From Maricaulis sp. (GTDB lineage Bacteria > Pseudomonadota > Alphaproteobacteria > Caulobacterales > Maricaulaceae), in contig NZLV01000233.1 in assembly GCA_002694345.1 (NCBI GenBank), positions 1-5,455 of the forward strand: a DNA stretch of 5,455 nt, given 5' to 3'. Below, in pieces: positions 1-5,296 of this stretch. The notes below the pieces were generated by a model. The model saw nothing but the letters and a program-made list of their open reading frames with translations. It was not told the DNA's origin and did no database searches. Within the stretch, counting starts at the first letter, position 1. Every line of letters starts with the position of its first letter. The position numbers and the translations under genes were made by a program.

Positions 1-748
1 CGCCCCCCAGATCGGCGGGGGCCGGACGGTCATAATCCATCTTGTCCCAGAGCTTGGGGTCGAATTTCCAGGTCCAGCCCTCGCTGCCATCGGGGCGCGT
101 CGTCGGCTTCAGGCTCTGGCGGGCGATATGGTCCAGCAGGAAGGCATTCTCGCAGGGCTGTTCAGGCAGGAGGCGGAAGCGCTCCAGCGCGGCCTCGAAT
201 GTGGGATAGGACATGCCGCCGCGGCTGGGCGGTGAAGACCGGCGCTGCTGGTCGGACGGCCGGATCGGACTGTCCAGCACCGCCACGCCCTTGAGCTGTT
301 CGCCATATTCCATCGCCGTGGTCAGCGACACGAACCCGCCGAAGGAATGTCCCACAACAAAGGGCTTGCCCGCGTCGAAGGCCCCGCCATCGCGCCCTGC
401 GGCCAGCACTTCGCGGGCATAGCATTCCATCTTGTAGCGTGCGCGGTGATCGCTATCGCCCATGCCGGACAGGTCCAGCGCCACGACCCGGCGGGTCGGG
501 GCAAGGAAGGGGGCGATACTGTCCCACCAGTCTTTGTGCGCGACGCCACCATGCACCATGATCAGGCCCGGCTGTCCGCGCTCTCCCCAGGCTTTCCAAT
601 GGATGGTCGCGTCATCGACCACGCTCTGCCCGCGTTCGAACGGAATGGAGACCGCGTCTTCGAACCATTGGGGTGCGGGCGGTTTCTCGCCGGCGAAGCG
701 GACAAGCGGGGCGGGCGGGCGCGGGGAGGCGGCGGCTTTTTGGCTCAT
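1..748 (-). CDS. Alpha/beta hydrolase, C-terminus beyond the left edge
   Basis: This is the N-terminal 249 residues of an alpha/beta-fold hydrolase; the frame is open from the ATG at 748-746 to the window edge. The oxyanion-hole HGG is at residues 66-68 (after strand LIMV). The sequence ALDLSGMGDSD follows in the classic strand-4 region. The nucleophile elbow GHSFGG at 133-138 puts the catalytic Ser at 135, and strand 6 ends in VAVLDSP (155-161). The catalytic His, and probably the acid, should lie in the missing C-terminal part. There is no signal peptide, so it is probably cytoplasmic. A Pro/Ala-rich leader of about 25 residues precedes the fold. The gene starts 37 bp after the CPBP protease gene on the same strand, so the two are likely co-transcribed. 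No good Shine-Dalgarno is seen before this ATG. Family assignment is firm; the substrate cannot be told (esterase, lactonase, haloalkane-type and others all fit). Confidence 0.9.
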   Translation of the reverse strand, partial: MSQKAAASPRPPAPLVRFAGEKPPAPQWFEDAVSIPFERGQSVVDDATIHWKAWGERGQPGLIMVHGGVAHKDWWDSIAPFLAPTRRVVALDLSGMGDSDHRARYKMECYAREVLAAGRDGGAFDAGKPFVVGHSFGGFVSLTTAMEYGEQLKGVAVLDSPIRPSDQQRRSSPPSRGGMSYPTFEAALERFRLLPEQPCENAFLLDHIARQSLKPTTRPDGSEGWTWKFDPKLWDKMDYDRPAPADLGG

Positions 749-785
749 GGAATAGCGCTAGACCCGATATTCGAACCGGTCAATC

Positions 786-1622
786 TCAGCCCTGGAACTG
801 TTGCATCAGGGCCGGTACTGCAAATACTGCCCAGGCATTATTGGCGACATGGCCCAGAACCGGGGCTGCGACGCGGCCGGTCATCACCCGCGCCAGGCCC
901 AGGGCCAGTCCGAGAATGGTGGTGGAAATCATCACCATCAGCCCTTGCGAGATGTGCAGCAGGCCGAAGGCCGCGGCGGACAGGATGATGGCGAAGACAG
1001 CCGGAACGCCCCGGGCCATCATCATCGGCAGCATCCAGCCGCGGAACAGGACTTCCTCGACAATCGGCGCGGCGACCAGGGTCAGGGCGATGATGGCCCA
1101 GACCGCAGCACCGGACAGGGCGAAGTCATCGACATTGGAAATGTCTTCCGGCCGGGCCCCGCCCGACAGGGTCAGGCTGGGGTCGGCCATGGCGTATTCG
1201 TGCAGGATGAGGGTCAGCCGTCCGCCGATCGTGATCATGAAGACCAGGATCAGGGCGGCGGCGCCCAGGTCGCTCATCCGCAGGGGGAAGATGGCAAACA
1301 CGCCGCGATGGATGCCGCTCTGCTTCAGCGTGTGCCACATCACCAGGGCGAAACAGGCATAGCCGCCGACCAGCGCCGCAAAACTCGCCGTGACCGGATG
1401 AACGGGCAGGTCGAACCCGCCCAGCCAGGACCAGGTCGACAGGATGGCGAACTGGAAGGCATAGGCCAGGACCATCATCAGGACAGGCCAGACCAGGATG
1501 CCGGGCAGGGAATGGATTACCGCCCGCCGGTCTGAATCATCAGTCACACTGTAAAAGACATCACGTCGCCGGAACGGCCAGCGCACCGGTGCCTTTGCCA
1601 TGCTTGTGGCGCTATGCGGCAT
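786..1622 (-). CDS. CPBP-family intramembrane metalloprotease
   Basis: This is a 278-aa multi-pass membrane protein of the CPBP (CaaX protease/bacteriocin-processing, Abi) family. All three family motifs are present: EEVLFR (E189, E190, R194), FGLLH (H223), and GHVANN with an HxxxN arrangement (H258, N262). Members are membrane-embedded glutamyl/metal-dependent proteases. In bacteria they are linked to bacteriocin self-immunity, peptide maturation or protein scaffolding, but most have no known substrate. About seven hydrophobic segments are visible, near 41-61, 78-98, 117-139, 172-190, 207-226, 227-247 and 251-270. The motifs fall in the last four, as is typical. A basic N-terminus (RRR at 18-20) suits a cytoplasmic start. 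I chose the ATG at 1622 because GGGGGAG lies just before it with good spacing. A TTG at 1679 and an in-frame ATG at 1601 are less likely. The gene is divergent from the response regulator and probably heads an operon with the downstream hydrolase. Confidence 0.9.
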   Translation of the reverse strand: MPHSATSMAKAPVRWPFRRRDVFYSVTDDSDRRAVIHSLPGILVWPVLMMVLAYAFQFAILSTWSWLGGFDLPVHPVTASFAALVGGYACFALVMWHTLKQSGIHRGVFAIFPLRMSDLGAAALILVFMITIGGRLTLILHEYAMADPSLTLSGGARPEDISNVDDFALSGAAVWAIIALTLVAAPIVEEVLFRGWMLPMMMARGVPAVFAIILSAAAFGLLHISQGLMVMISTTILGLALGLARVMTGRVAAPVLGHVANNAWAVFAVPALMQQFQG

Positions 1623-1788
1623 TTCTCTCTCCCCCACCGCGTTATGCTTAACCGGTCGTTGCCGACGCTTAAACGTCAAATTTAGAAGAGTGTCCCATAA
1701 CGGTGCGCATAGACGCCCTACCGCAACAGGTAGCGAGGCCGGAAAACGGCTCGGCGGGGATAACGAAGCGACCGAAAAGGCGTGGGTG
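1623..1788. promoter_or_regulatory. Divergent intergenic regulatory region
   Basis: These 166 bp separate the start of the CPBP protease gene from the start of the response-regulator gene, so promoters for both must lie here or further upstream. Seen directly: a near-palindrome GACGCTTAAACGTC at 1664-1677 (12 of 14 positions symmetric, centred on TTAA). A second GCTTAA lies 21 bp away at 1647-1652 in the same orientation; its TTAACC matches a CtrA half-site. On the minus strand TTGACG (1679-1674) resembles a -35 element for the protease gene, but no well-spaced -10 follows. On the plus strand TTGCCG (1659-1664) followed after 16 bp by TTTAGA (1681-1686) could serve the regulator. Small inverted repeats CTACC/GGTAG (1718-1733) and GCCG/CGGC (1738-1750) lie in what would be the regulator's leader. 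No sigma-54 promoter (GG-N10-GC type with TGGCAC/TTGC) was recognised. Promoter calls are weak. Confidence 0.4.
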
Positions 1789-3255
1789 ATGGTGAAGACT
1801 GTTCTGATCGTCGATGACGATCCGACTCAACGCCGCCTTCTTCAGGCGGTAATTGAAAAACAGGGTTACAAGGCAGAGACCGCGGAAAGCGGCGAGGCCG
1901 CCCTGGACCGTGTGGCGTCGCCGGGGATCGATGTCATGCTGCTCGACCTGATCATGCCGGGCATGGACGGGATGGAGACGCTGGAGGCGATCCAGCGCAA
2001 GCAGATCGATCTTCCGGTGATTGTGCTGACAGCCAGTGGCGGTATTGAAACCGTCGTGGCGGCGATGCGCGCCGGGGCGTCCGATTTCTTCGTGAAGCCG
2101 GCCTCGCCCGAGCGTATTGCCGTGTCGATCCGCAATGCCCTGAAGGTCCAGAACCTGTCCGGTGAAGTGCAACGCCTCACCAAGAAGGTGGACAACAAGC
2201 TGGGCTTCTCGGACATGATTGCGGGCGCTCCGGCCATGCAGCAAGTCGTTCGCCTCGGCGAACGGGCTGCCCAGTCGGACATTCCGATCCTGATCACGGG
2301 TGAAAGCGGTGTCGGTAAGGAGCTGGTCGCCGGCTCGATCAAGTCCGCGTCCAAGCGCGCTGACGGTCCCTTTGTCGCCGTGAACTGTGGTGCCATTCCG
2401 GAAAACCTGGTGGAATCCACCCTCTTCGGTCACGAAAAGGGCGCCTTCACCGGGGCGGTCGGCAAGCATATGGGCAAGTTCCAGGAAGCCGATGGCGGCA
2501 CGCTCTTCCTCGACGAGATCGGCGAGCTTCCGTTGGACATGCAGGTGAAGCTCCTGCGTGCCCTGCAGGAAGGCGAGGTCGATCCGGTCGGCTCCAAGCG
2601 CCCGGTCAAGGTGAATGTGCGGATCATCTCCGCCACGAACCGCGATCTGGCCGAACAAGTGGCTGCCGGAAACTTCCGCGAAGACCTGTTCTATCGTCTC
2701 AATGTCTTCCCGATCGAGGTGCCCTCCCTGCGCGCCCGCAAGGAAGACATCCCGCACCTGGTCCGCCATTTCATCGGCCGGTTCAACGCCCAGGAAAACA
2801 AGTCGATCCAGGATGCTGCGCCGGAAACCCACGCGCTGCTGTCCCAGTATGACTGGCCGGGCAATGTGCGCCAGCTGGAAAACTCGGTCTTCCGCGCCGT
2901 CATCCTGTCGGATGGTGATGTGCTGAAACCGGAAGATTTCCCGCAGATTTCCGGCATGACGCCGGATCTGGCGGCCCCGGTCGCGACCGAAATTCCCGGC
3001 ATGGTCATGCCAATGCCGGGCAGCGGTCTGGATCTCGCTGCCGGCGGGGCTCCCGGTCCGGTCGAGATCATGGATGAGGGTGGCAATCTGCGCTCGCTCG
3101 AGGATATCGAACGCGATCTGATCGAGTTCGCCATCGAGACCTATGCCGGTCGCATGAGTGAAGTGGCCCGCCGTCTGGGCGTCGGTCGCTCGACCCTCTA
3201 TCGCAAGGTTCGCGAATACGATCTGGATGTCGACGGCGTTCGCGCCGCCGGCTGA
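1789..3255 (+). CDS. tacA: Sigma-54-dependent response regulator, NtrC type, TacA-like
   Basis: This is a 488-aa activator of sigma-54 RNA polymerase with three domains. The receiver domain (about 4-118) has acidic pocket D9-D11, phosphoacceptor D53 (LLDLIMPG), T81 and K103 (FFVKP). The AAA+ domain (about 139-375) has Walker A GESGVGKE (171-178), an intact sigma-54-contacting GAFTGA loop (218-223), Walker B LFLDE (239-243), arginine-finger region FREDLFYRLNV (296-306) and sensor II WPGNVRQLEN (356-365). A Pro/Gly/Met-rich linker (about 389-432) leads to a Fis-type HTH (about 456-477, MSEVARRLGVGRSTLY). All catalytic residues are present, so it should be phosphorylated by a histidine kinase or phosphotransferase and drive ATP-dependent open-complex formation. 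ATG 1789 was chosen because AAGG lies 8 bases before it and the receiver begins at once; the open frame upstream adds nothing conserved. No kinase is adjacent. The name tacA (stalk regulator in the Caulobacter ShkA-ShpA relay) is inferred from remembered family similarity and the nearby gapR; another NtrC-type paralogue remains possible. The class is near certain, the symbol about 0.6. Confidence 0.93.
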   Translation: MVKTVLIVDDDPTQRRLLQAVIEKQGYKAETAESGEAALDRVASPGIDVMLLDLIMPGMDGMETLEAIQRKQIDLPVIVLTASGGIETVVAAMRAGASDFFVKPASPERIAVSIRNALKVQNLSGEVQRLTKKVDNKLGFSDMIAGAPAMQQVVRLGERAAQSDIPILITGESGVGKELVAGSIKSASKRADGPFVAVNCGAIPENLVESTLFGHEKGAFTGAVGKHMGKFQEADGGTLFLDEIGELPLDMQVKLLRALQEGEVDPVGSKRPVKVNVRIISATNRDLAEQVAAGNFREDLFYRLNVFPIEVPSLRARKEDIPHLVRHFIGRFNAQENKSIQDAAPETHALLSQYDWPGNVRQLENSVFRAVILSDGDVLKPEDFPQISGMTPDLAAPVATEIPGMVMPMPGSGLDLAAGGAPGPVEIMDEGGNLRSLEDIERDLIEFAIETYAGRMSEVARRLGVGRSTLYRKVREYDLDVDGVRAAG

Positions 3256-3323
3256 CCCGGATTCACAATCAGCCTCCCTGCCACGGGACGGCACCGCGCT
3301 CCACTAGCGGGCGGGGATGGACG

Positions 3324-3358
3324 GGCTGGTCTCTTGTGAGACCGGCCTGTTTCCTATT
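3324..3358 (+). terminator. Rho-independent terminator of the response-regulator gene
   Basis: A 10-bp stem, GGCTGGTCTC (3324-3333) with GAGACCGGCC (3338-3347) and one G-T wobble, closes a TTGT loop. It is followed by the T-rich tail TGTTTCCTATT. It lies about 70 bp after the regulator stop codon, in the convergent gap with the ASCH gene. The tail runs over the last codons of that opposite-strand gene. On the minus strand no T-run follows the hairpin, so it looks one-directional, stopping rightward transcription. The rest of the 98-bp gap (3256-3353) shows nothing else. Confidence 0.65.
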
Positions 3359-3827
3359 CGGCGTCGGTTTCGGGCACGGTCCAGACGCGGCGGAAATGCT
3401 CGAACACCACGTCTTCATCCAGATCGAAGGTCAGTCCTGCGCGAGCGGCTTCGCGCGTGAAATAGTCGACATGGGCGGCGCGCCACCACTCAAAACTCAG
3501 ATCGCCTTCCCCCTCGGCCCGCGCAAAGTCTGCATCACCGGAGGAGAAGGGGGCAATCCGGGCCGAGACGGTCTCGATCACGCAGCGCGGACGGCCTTGC
3601 CCGTCTAGGATGAGGCAAAGGTCGCCAGGCTCCGGCAGGGCCAGGCCCTGTTGGCCATACCAGATGGCTCGGCTGCACGTGGCTGTTTTCTGGTCGATGA
3701 GGATCAGGGCCAGCAATTCATCCGCCAGTTCGGGCCCGTCGCCGAACGCCCCGACGAAGACGGGAGTGCCCTCATGTCCGCGGGTCTGACAGAAGGCCTG
3801 CCAAGCCTTTTCCTGTTCCGGTGTCAT
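3354..3827 (-). CDS. ASCH-domain protein
   Basis: This is a 157-aa protein consisting essentially of one ASCH domain, a PUA-related fold proposed to bind RNA; at least one small bacterial ASCH protein has been reported to have ribonuclease activity. Family features are visible: FGDGPELADELLALIL (28-43), leading into the hallmark basic/threonine turn DQKTAT (45-50). Next come LPEPGDLCLILDGQGRPRCVIET, then ARAEGEGDLSFEWWRAAH, and a terminal strand FEHFRRVWTV. There is no signal peptide or membrane segment, so it is cytoplasmic. The ATG at 3827 is chosen because a strong Shine-Dalgarno (AGGGGAGG) sits 5 bases before it. The open frame continues upstream to 3935 but runs through a terminator and is not credible as coding. 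The gene has a candidate promoter of its own. It converges on the response regulator. The physiological substrate is unknown. Confidence 0.88.
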   Translation of the reverse strand: MTPEQEKAWQAFCQTRGHEGTPVFVGAFGDGPELADELLALILIDQKTATCSRAIWYGQQGLALPEPGDLCLILDGQGRPRCVIETVSARIAPFSSGDADFARAEGEGDLSFEWWRAAHVDYFTREAARAGLTFDLDEDVVFEHFRRVWTVPETDAE

Positions 3828-3847
3828 GCGCGCCTCCCCTTTGCCCG

Positions 3848-3878
3848 GTAGAGGGGACTGCGGCACGTGCTCTGTCAA
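3848..3878 (-). promoter_or_regulatory. Candidate promoter of the ASCH gene
   Basis: On the minus strand a perfect TTGACA (3878-3873) lies about 45 bases before the ASCH start, after the terminator of the preceding gene. A -10 is poorly defined; CTCTAC (3853-3848) after a 19-bp spacer is the best I find. A short inverted repeat, CTGTC/GACAG at 3872-3886, overlaps the -35 and could be an operator. The terminator just upstream makes a separate promoter here logical. Confidence 0.4.
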
Positions 3879-3887
3879 TGCGACAGG

Positions 3888-3911
3888 AAAAAAAGCCGGT
3901 CTCAGGCCGAC
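3888..3911 (-). terminator. Rho-independent terminator of the 140-aa gene
   Basis: Read on the minus strand, GTCGG (3911-3907), loop CCTGAGA and CCGGC (3899-3895) form a 5-bp stem with one wobble pair. It is followed directly by seven T residues (3894-3888). The stop codon TGA (3904-3902) sits in the loop, so the end of the coding sequence doubles as the terminator. The stem is short but the T-run is the longest in the window. Confidence 0.6.
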
Positions 3912-4324
3912 ATCCGGTCCTGCCGGTCCTGCCAAGCCTGGTAGACCGGCAGAAGGGCGGCTTCGCGGCGGAAGCGGGCGCGCAGCTGGGCGGCCAGGCG
4001 ATGAAGTTCGGGGTGCAGGTCGGCGCGATCATCCAGACCGGCTTGCAGGCTGAGTTCGATCCGGGCGCGCAGCACATCGATGCGCGTCACAAGCCCCTGC
4101 AGCTGGCTGTCCAGATGCAGGACGTAGTCCCGGGTCACCGGATCGGCAGACAGCGGTTCATAGATCCGTTCGGTGCGTTCCACCGTGACCAGATCAAGGG
4201 CGGTCATGCCGCGCTGGAAGGCAAACTCGCCGTCCGGCTGGTCGAGCCCGGCCTTTTCCGCGGCCTCCAGGGCGTCAAACAATTCGGTTTCGAGTTCTCT
4301 CAGCAGGTCGGGGTTCTGGTCCAT
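3902..4324 (-). CDS. Conserved-looking helical protein of unknown function
   Basis: This is a 140-aa soluble protein that I do not recognise. The sequence suggests mostly alpha-helix. An acidic N-terminal helix (DLLRELETELFDALEAAEKAG, about 6-26) precedes a middle section with TALDLVTVERTERIYEPL (41-58). Next is a heptad-like helix about 67-95 (LHLDSQLQGLVTRIDVLRARIEL), then a basic, amphipathic C-terminal helix about 104-137 rich in Arg and Ala. There is no signal peptide, membrane segment, cysteine cluster or catalytic motif. The ATG at 4324 has only a modest GGAA about 8 bases upstream. The gene follows the 156-aa gene after a 123-bp gap, which contains a 7-bp inverted repeat and a CtrA-like box. 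It ends in its own terminator, so it may be transcribed separately. Codon use resembles that of its neighbours. Structural or regulatory protein roles are possible but not supported directly. Confidence 0.8.
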   Translation of the reverse strand: MDQNPDLLRELETELFDALEAAEKAGLDQPDGEFAFQRGMTALDLVTVERTERIYEPLSADPVTRDYVLHLDSQLQGLVTRIDVLRARIELSLQAGLDDRADLHPELHRLAAQLRARFRREAALLPVYQAWQDRQDRMSA

Positions 4325-4447
4325 GGCGCGTTCCGGTTCTGGTTGAGGACCAGAATACCCATCCGCGGGCCGGACTTCGCGCAGGAACCGGGAACAGGTT
4401 TAACCGCGACCTAAATTTCCACTCGATGGGGAATGGGGCGCACGCGG
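4325..4447 (-). promoter_or_regulatory. Intergenic region with inverted repeat and CtrA-like box
   Basis: This 123-bp gap precedes the 140-aa gene. TTCTGGT/ACCAGAA (4337-4343 and 4349-4355, loop TGAGG) is a perfect 7-bp inverted repeat whose near arm ends 12 bases before the start codon, so it lies in the leader or acts as an operator. At 4400-4414, TTAA-N7-CTAA differs by one base from the CtrA full-site pattern TTAA-N7-TTAA. The AT-rich patch around it (about 4399-4418) stands out from GC-rich surroundings and is the likely promoter zone. No clear -35/-10 pair was found. Confidence 0.35.
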
Positions 4448-4918
4448 TCACTCGCCGCTGCCGGAATCCGTATCAATGACCCGGAAGCGGGCGCGCCGGG
4501 TCTCCGGAGTGTCGCTGTCCGCAAGACCGGCATCGGACCTCGTCTCGGGCGGGGCCGACGGCGTGTCCGCTTCGATATCGTCATAGATATCGCGGCCGCG
4601 GGGGGCGCGCTGGGGCGCTTTGCCGCGAAACCCCTTGCCGCGCGACATGGGTTTGCGGGCCTTGCCCTTCGCCTTCTTCTCGATTTCCTTGAGCTTCAGG
4701 GCCTGGCGCGTCGACAGGGCTTCTTCGGTATTGCCCTTGTCCGGATCACTGAAGGCCGAGCCGAAGGTTTCCAGGCGTTCTTCCAGGGAGCCCAGGAATT
4801 CGCCTTCCCATTCGGACAATTCGCGATCGGGCGCGCCGGAATCCTCGGCCGCCTTCCGCGCCCGCTCCAGGCGGCGCAGGACGCGTTTGGTTTTCTTCTC
4901 GTCGATCTTGCGCGTCAT
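4448..4918 (-). CDS. Highly charged, partly disordered protein next to gapR
   Basis: This is a 156-aa protein of unknown function with three visible zones. Residues 1-24 form a strongly basic helix (KKTKRVLRRLERARKAA). Residues 33-80 look like a folded helical core, with SEWEGEFLGSLEERLETFG followed by a linker and EALSTRQALKLKEIEKKAKG. Residues 81-109 are a Lys/Arg/Gly-rich low-complexity stretch (KARKPMSRGKGFRGK and similar) that could contact nucleic acid. Residues 110-156 are an acidic, Ser/Thr/Pro-rich tail (DIYDDIEADTPS) that is probably disordered. There is no signal peptide or membrane segment. The start at 4918 lies 28 bp after the gapR stop, with GAGG 4 bases upstream; that GAGG is one arm of an inverted repeat. 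Co-transcription with gapR is likely. I can name no family; proteins with the same core seem to occur in other alphaproteobacteria, from memory only. A chromosome- or RNA-associated role is inference from charge and context. Confidence 0.82.
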   Translation of the reverse strand: MTRKIDEKKTKRVLRRLERARKAAEDSGAPDRELSEWEGEFLGSLEERLETFGSAFSDPDKGNTEEALSTRQALKLKEIEKKAKGKARKPMSRGKGFRGKAPQRAPRGRDIYDDIEADTPSAPPETRSDAGLADSDTPETRRARFRVIDTDSGSGE

Positions 4919-4919
4919 G

Positions 4920-4941
4920 CTGCCTCATCAAGCCGAGGCAG
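4920..4941 (-). promoter_or_regulatory. Inverted repeat covering the ribosome binding site after gapR
   Basis: CTGCCTC (4920-4926) and GAGGCAG (4935-4941) form a perfect 7-bp stem with an 8-base loop in the 28-bp gap between gapR and the 156-aa gene. In the mRNA, the downstream arm contains the GAGG that would serve as Shine-Dalgarno for the ATG at 4918, so the hairpin would hide it. No T-run follows, so it is not a standard terminator. Ribosomes finishing gapR stop 5 bases before the stem and could open it, giving translational coupling. Confidence 0.45.
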
Positions 4942-4946
4942 TCAGA

Positions 4947-5237
4947 TTAGCCTTCGACAGCGCCCAAGTACAATTCCAGCAGGGCGTCGGCTTCCTGGCG
5001 CTCGCGGCGGTCGATCTTGCGCAGCGAGACCACCTTGCGGAGGATCTTGGTGTCGAAGCCCATGGATTTGGCTTCGGCATAGACTTCCTTCATGTCGGCC
5101 ATGACGGCGGCCTTGTCTTCTTCCAGGCGCTCGATCCGGGCCACGAAAGCCTTGATCTGTTCGCGGGCCGCACCGCCGACAGCGTCGGACTGATCGATGG
5201 GACCGTCGGAATGGGGCGCAGTGTCGGTGAAAGCCAT
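4947..5237 (-). CDS. gapR: GapR nucleoid-associated protein (DUF2312/UPF0335)
   Basis: This is a 96-aa complete DUF2312/UPF0335 protein. The Caulobacter member, GapR, is an essential or near-essential small nucleoid protein. It multimerises as a clamp around overtwisted, AT-rich DNA, assisting gyrase and topoisomerase IV ahead of replication forks and downstream of transcription. The variable N-terminus (1-23) precedes a long coiled-coil helix (about 24-57, IERLEEDKAAVMADMKEVYAEAK). Then comes the family's most conserved block, GFDTKILRKVVSLRK (60-74), and a C-terminal helix (RERQEADALLELYL, 78-91). Many lysines and arginines on the helices match its DNA-binding role. The length is normal for the family. 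The ATG at 5237 has GAGG 8 bases upstream. The gene lies 55 bp after the hydrolase fragment and 28 bp before the charged 156-aa gene, same strand. Family assignment is firm; function is carried over from Caulobacter. Confidence 0.92.
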   Translation of the reverse strand: MAFTDTAPHSDGPIDQSDAVGGAAREQIKAFVARIERLEEDKAAVMADMKEVYAEAKSMGFDTKILRKVVSLRKIDRRERQEADALLELYLGAVEG

Positions 5238-5268
5238 GTCGAAAACCTCGTTGAAGGACCGGGCGCGA

Positions 5269-5296
5269 AACTAGTCCCGGGCGCGCCGCGTCTCAA
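5269..5296 (-). promoter_or_regulatory. Candidate gapR promoter
   Basis: On the minus strand TTGAGA (5296-5291) and CTAGTT (5274-5269) are separated by 16 bp. This would place transcription start a few bases further on and leave a leader of about 25 bases before gapR. The -35 overlaps the stop codon of the preceding hydrolase gene. The 55-bp gap also holds two direct copies of CCGGGCGCG (5259-5267 and 5277-5285), which in such GC-rich DNA may be chance. Only hand-scanned similarity supports this. Confidence 0.3.

Noticed and set aside
801..1535. Plus-strand open frame of 244 codons across the CPBP gene
   Set aside because: The product is a Gln/Asp/Gly/His low-complexity string with no hydrophobic core. 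The minus-strand frame has the CPBP motifs and membrane segments, so this frame is a shadow.
1..1622. CPBP protease plus hydrolase as a bacteriocin or defence module
   Set aside because: CPBP proteins occur in such modules, but there is no precursor peptide, transporter or modification enzyme nearby. The hydrolase is of a general type.
1600..1788. 63-codon upstream extension of the response regulator
   Set aside because: The added residues have no receiver-domain similarity and run through the divergent regulatory region. The ATG at 1789 has a Shine-Dalgarno and starts directly at the conserved receiver strand.
1669..3294. Very long open frame (541 codons) on the minus strand opposite the response regulator
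   Set aside because: The translation is His/Asp/Gly-rich without any domain and mirrors the regulator's codon pattern. The plus-strand frame contains every expected motif, so this is an antisense shadow typical of GC-rich genes.
3354..3827. ASCH gene as the toxin of a toxin-antitoxin pair
   Set aside because: The neighbouring 140-aa gene is separated by a terminator and 74 bp, lacks an antitoxin DNA-binding motif, and the usual small overlapping pair is not seen.
3828..3935. 36-codon N-terminal extension of the ASCH protein
   Set aside because: It would begin inside the preceding gene and cross that gene's terminator. A strong Shine-Dalgarno precedes the ATG at 3827.
3821..4414. Plus-strand open frame of 197 codons opposite the 140-aa gene
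   Set aside because: No Shine-Dalgarno and no recognisable domain. It crosses a terminator and an intergenic gap, while the minus-strand gene has consistent helical content and its own terminator.
4433..5104. Plus-strand open frame of 223 codons opposite the charged protein and gapR
   Set aside because: It runs through the gapR gene, whose minus-strand reading is a clear family match. The plus-strand product is Arg/Gly/Ala-rich without a domain.
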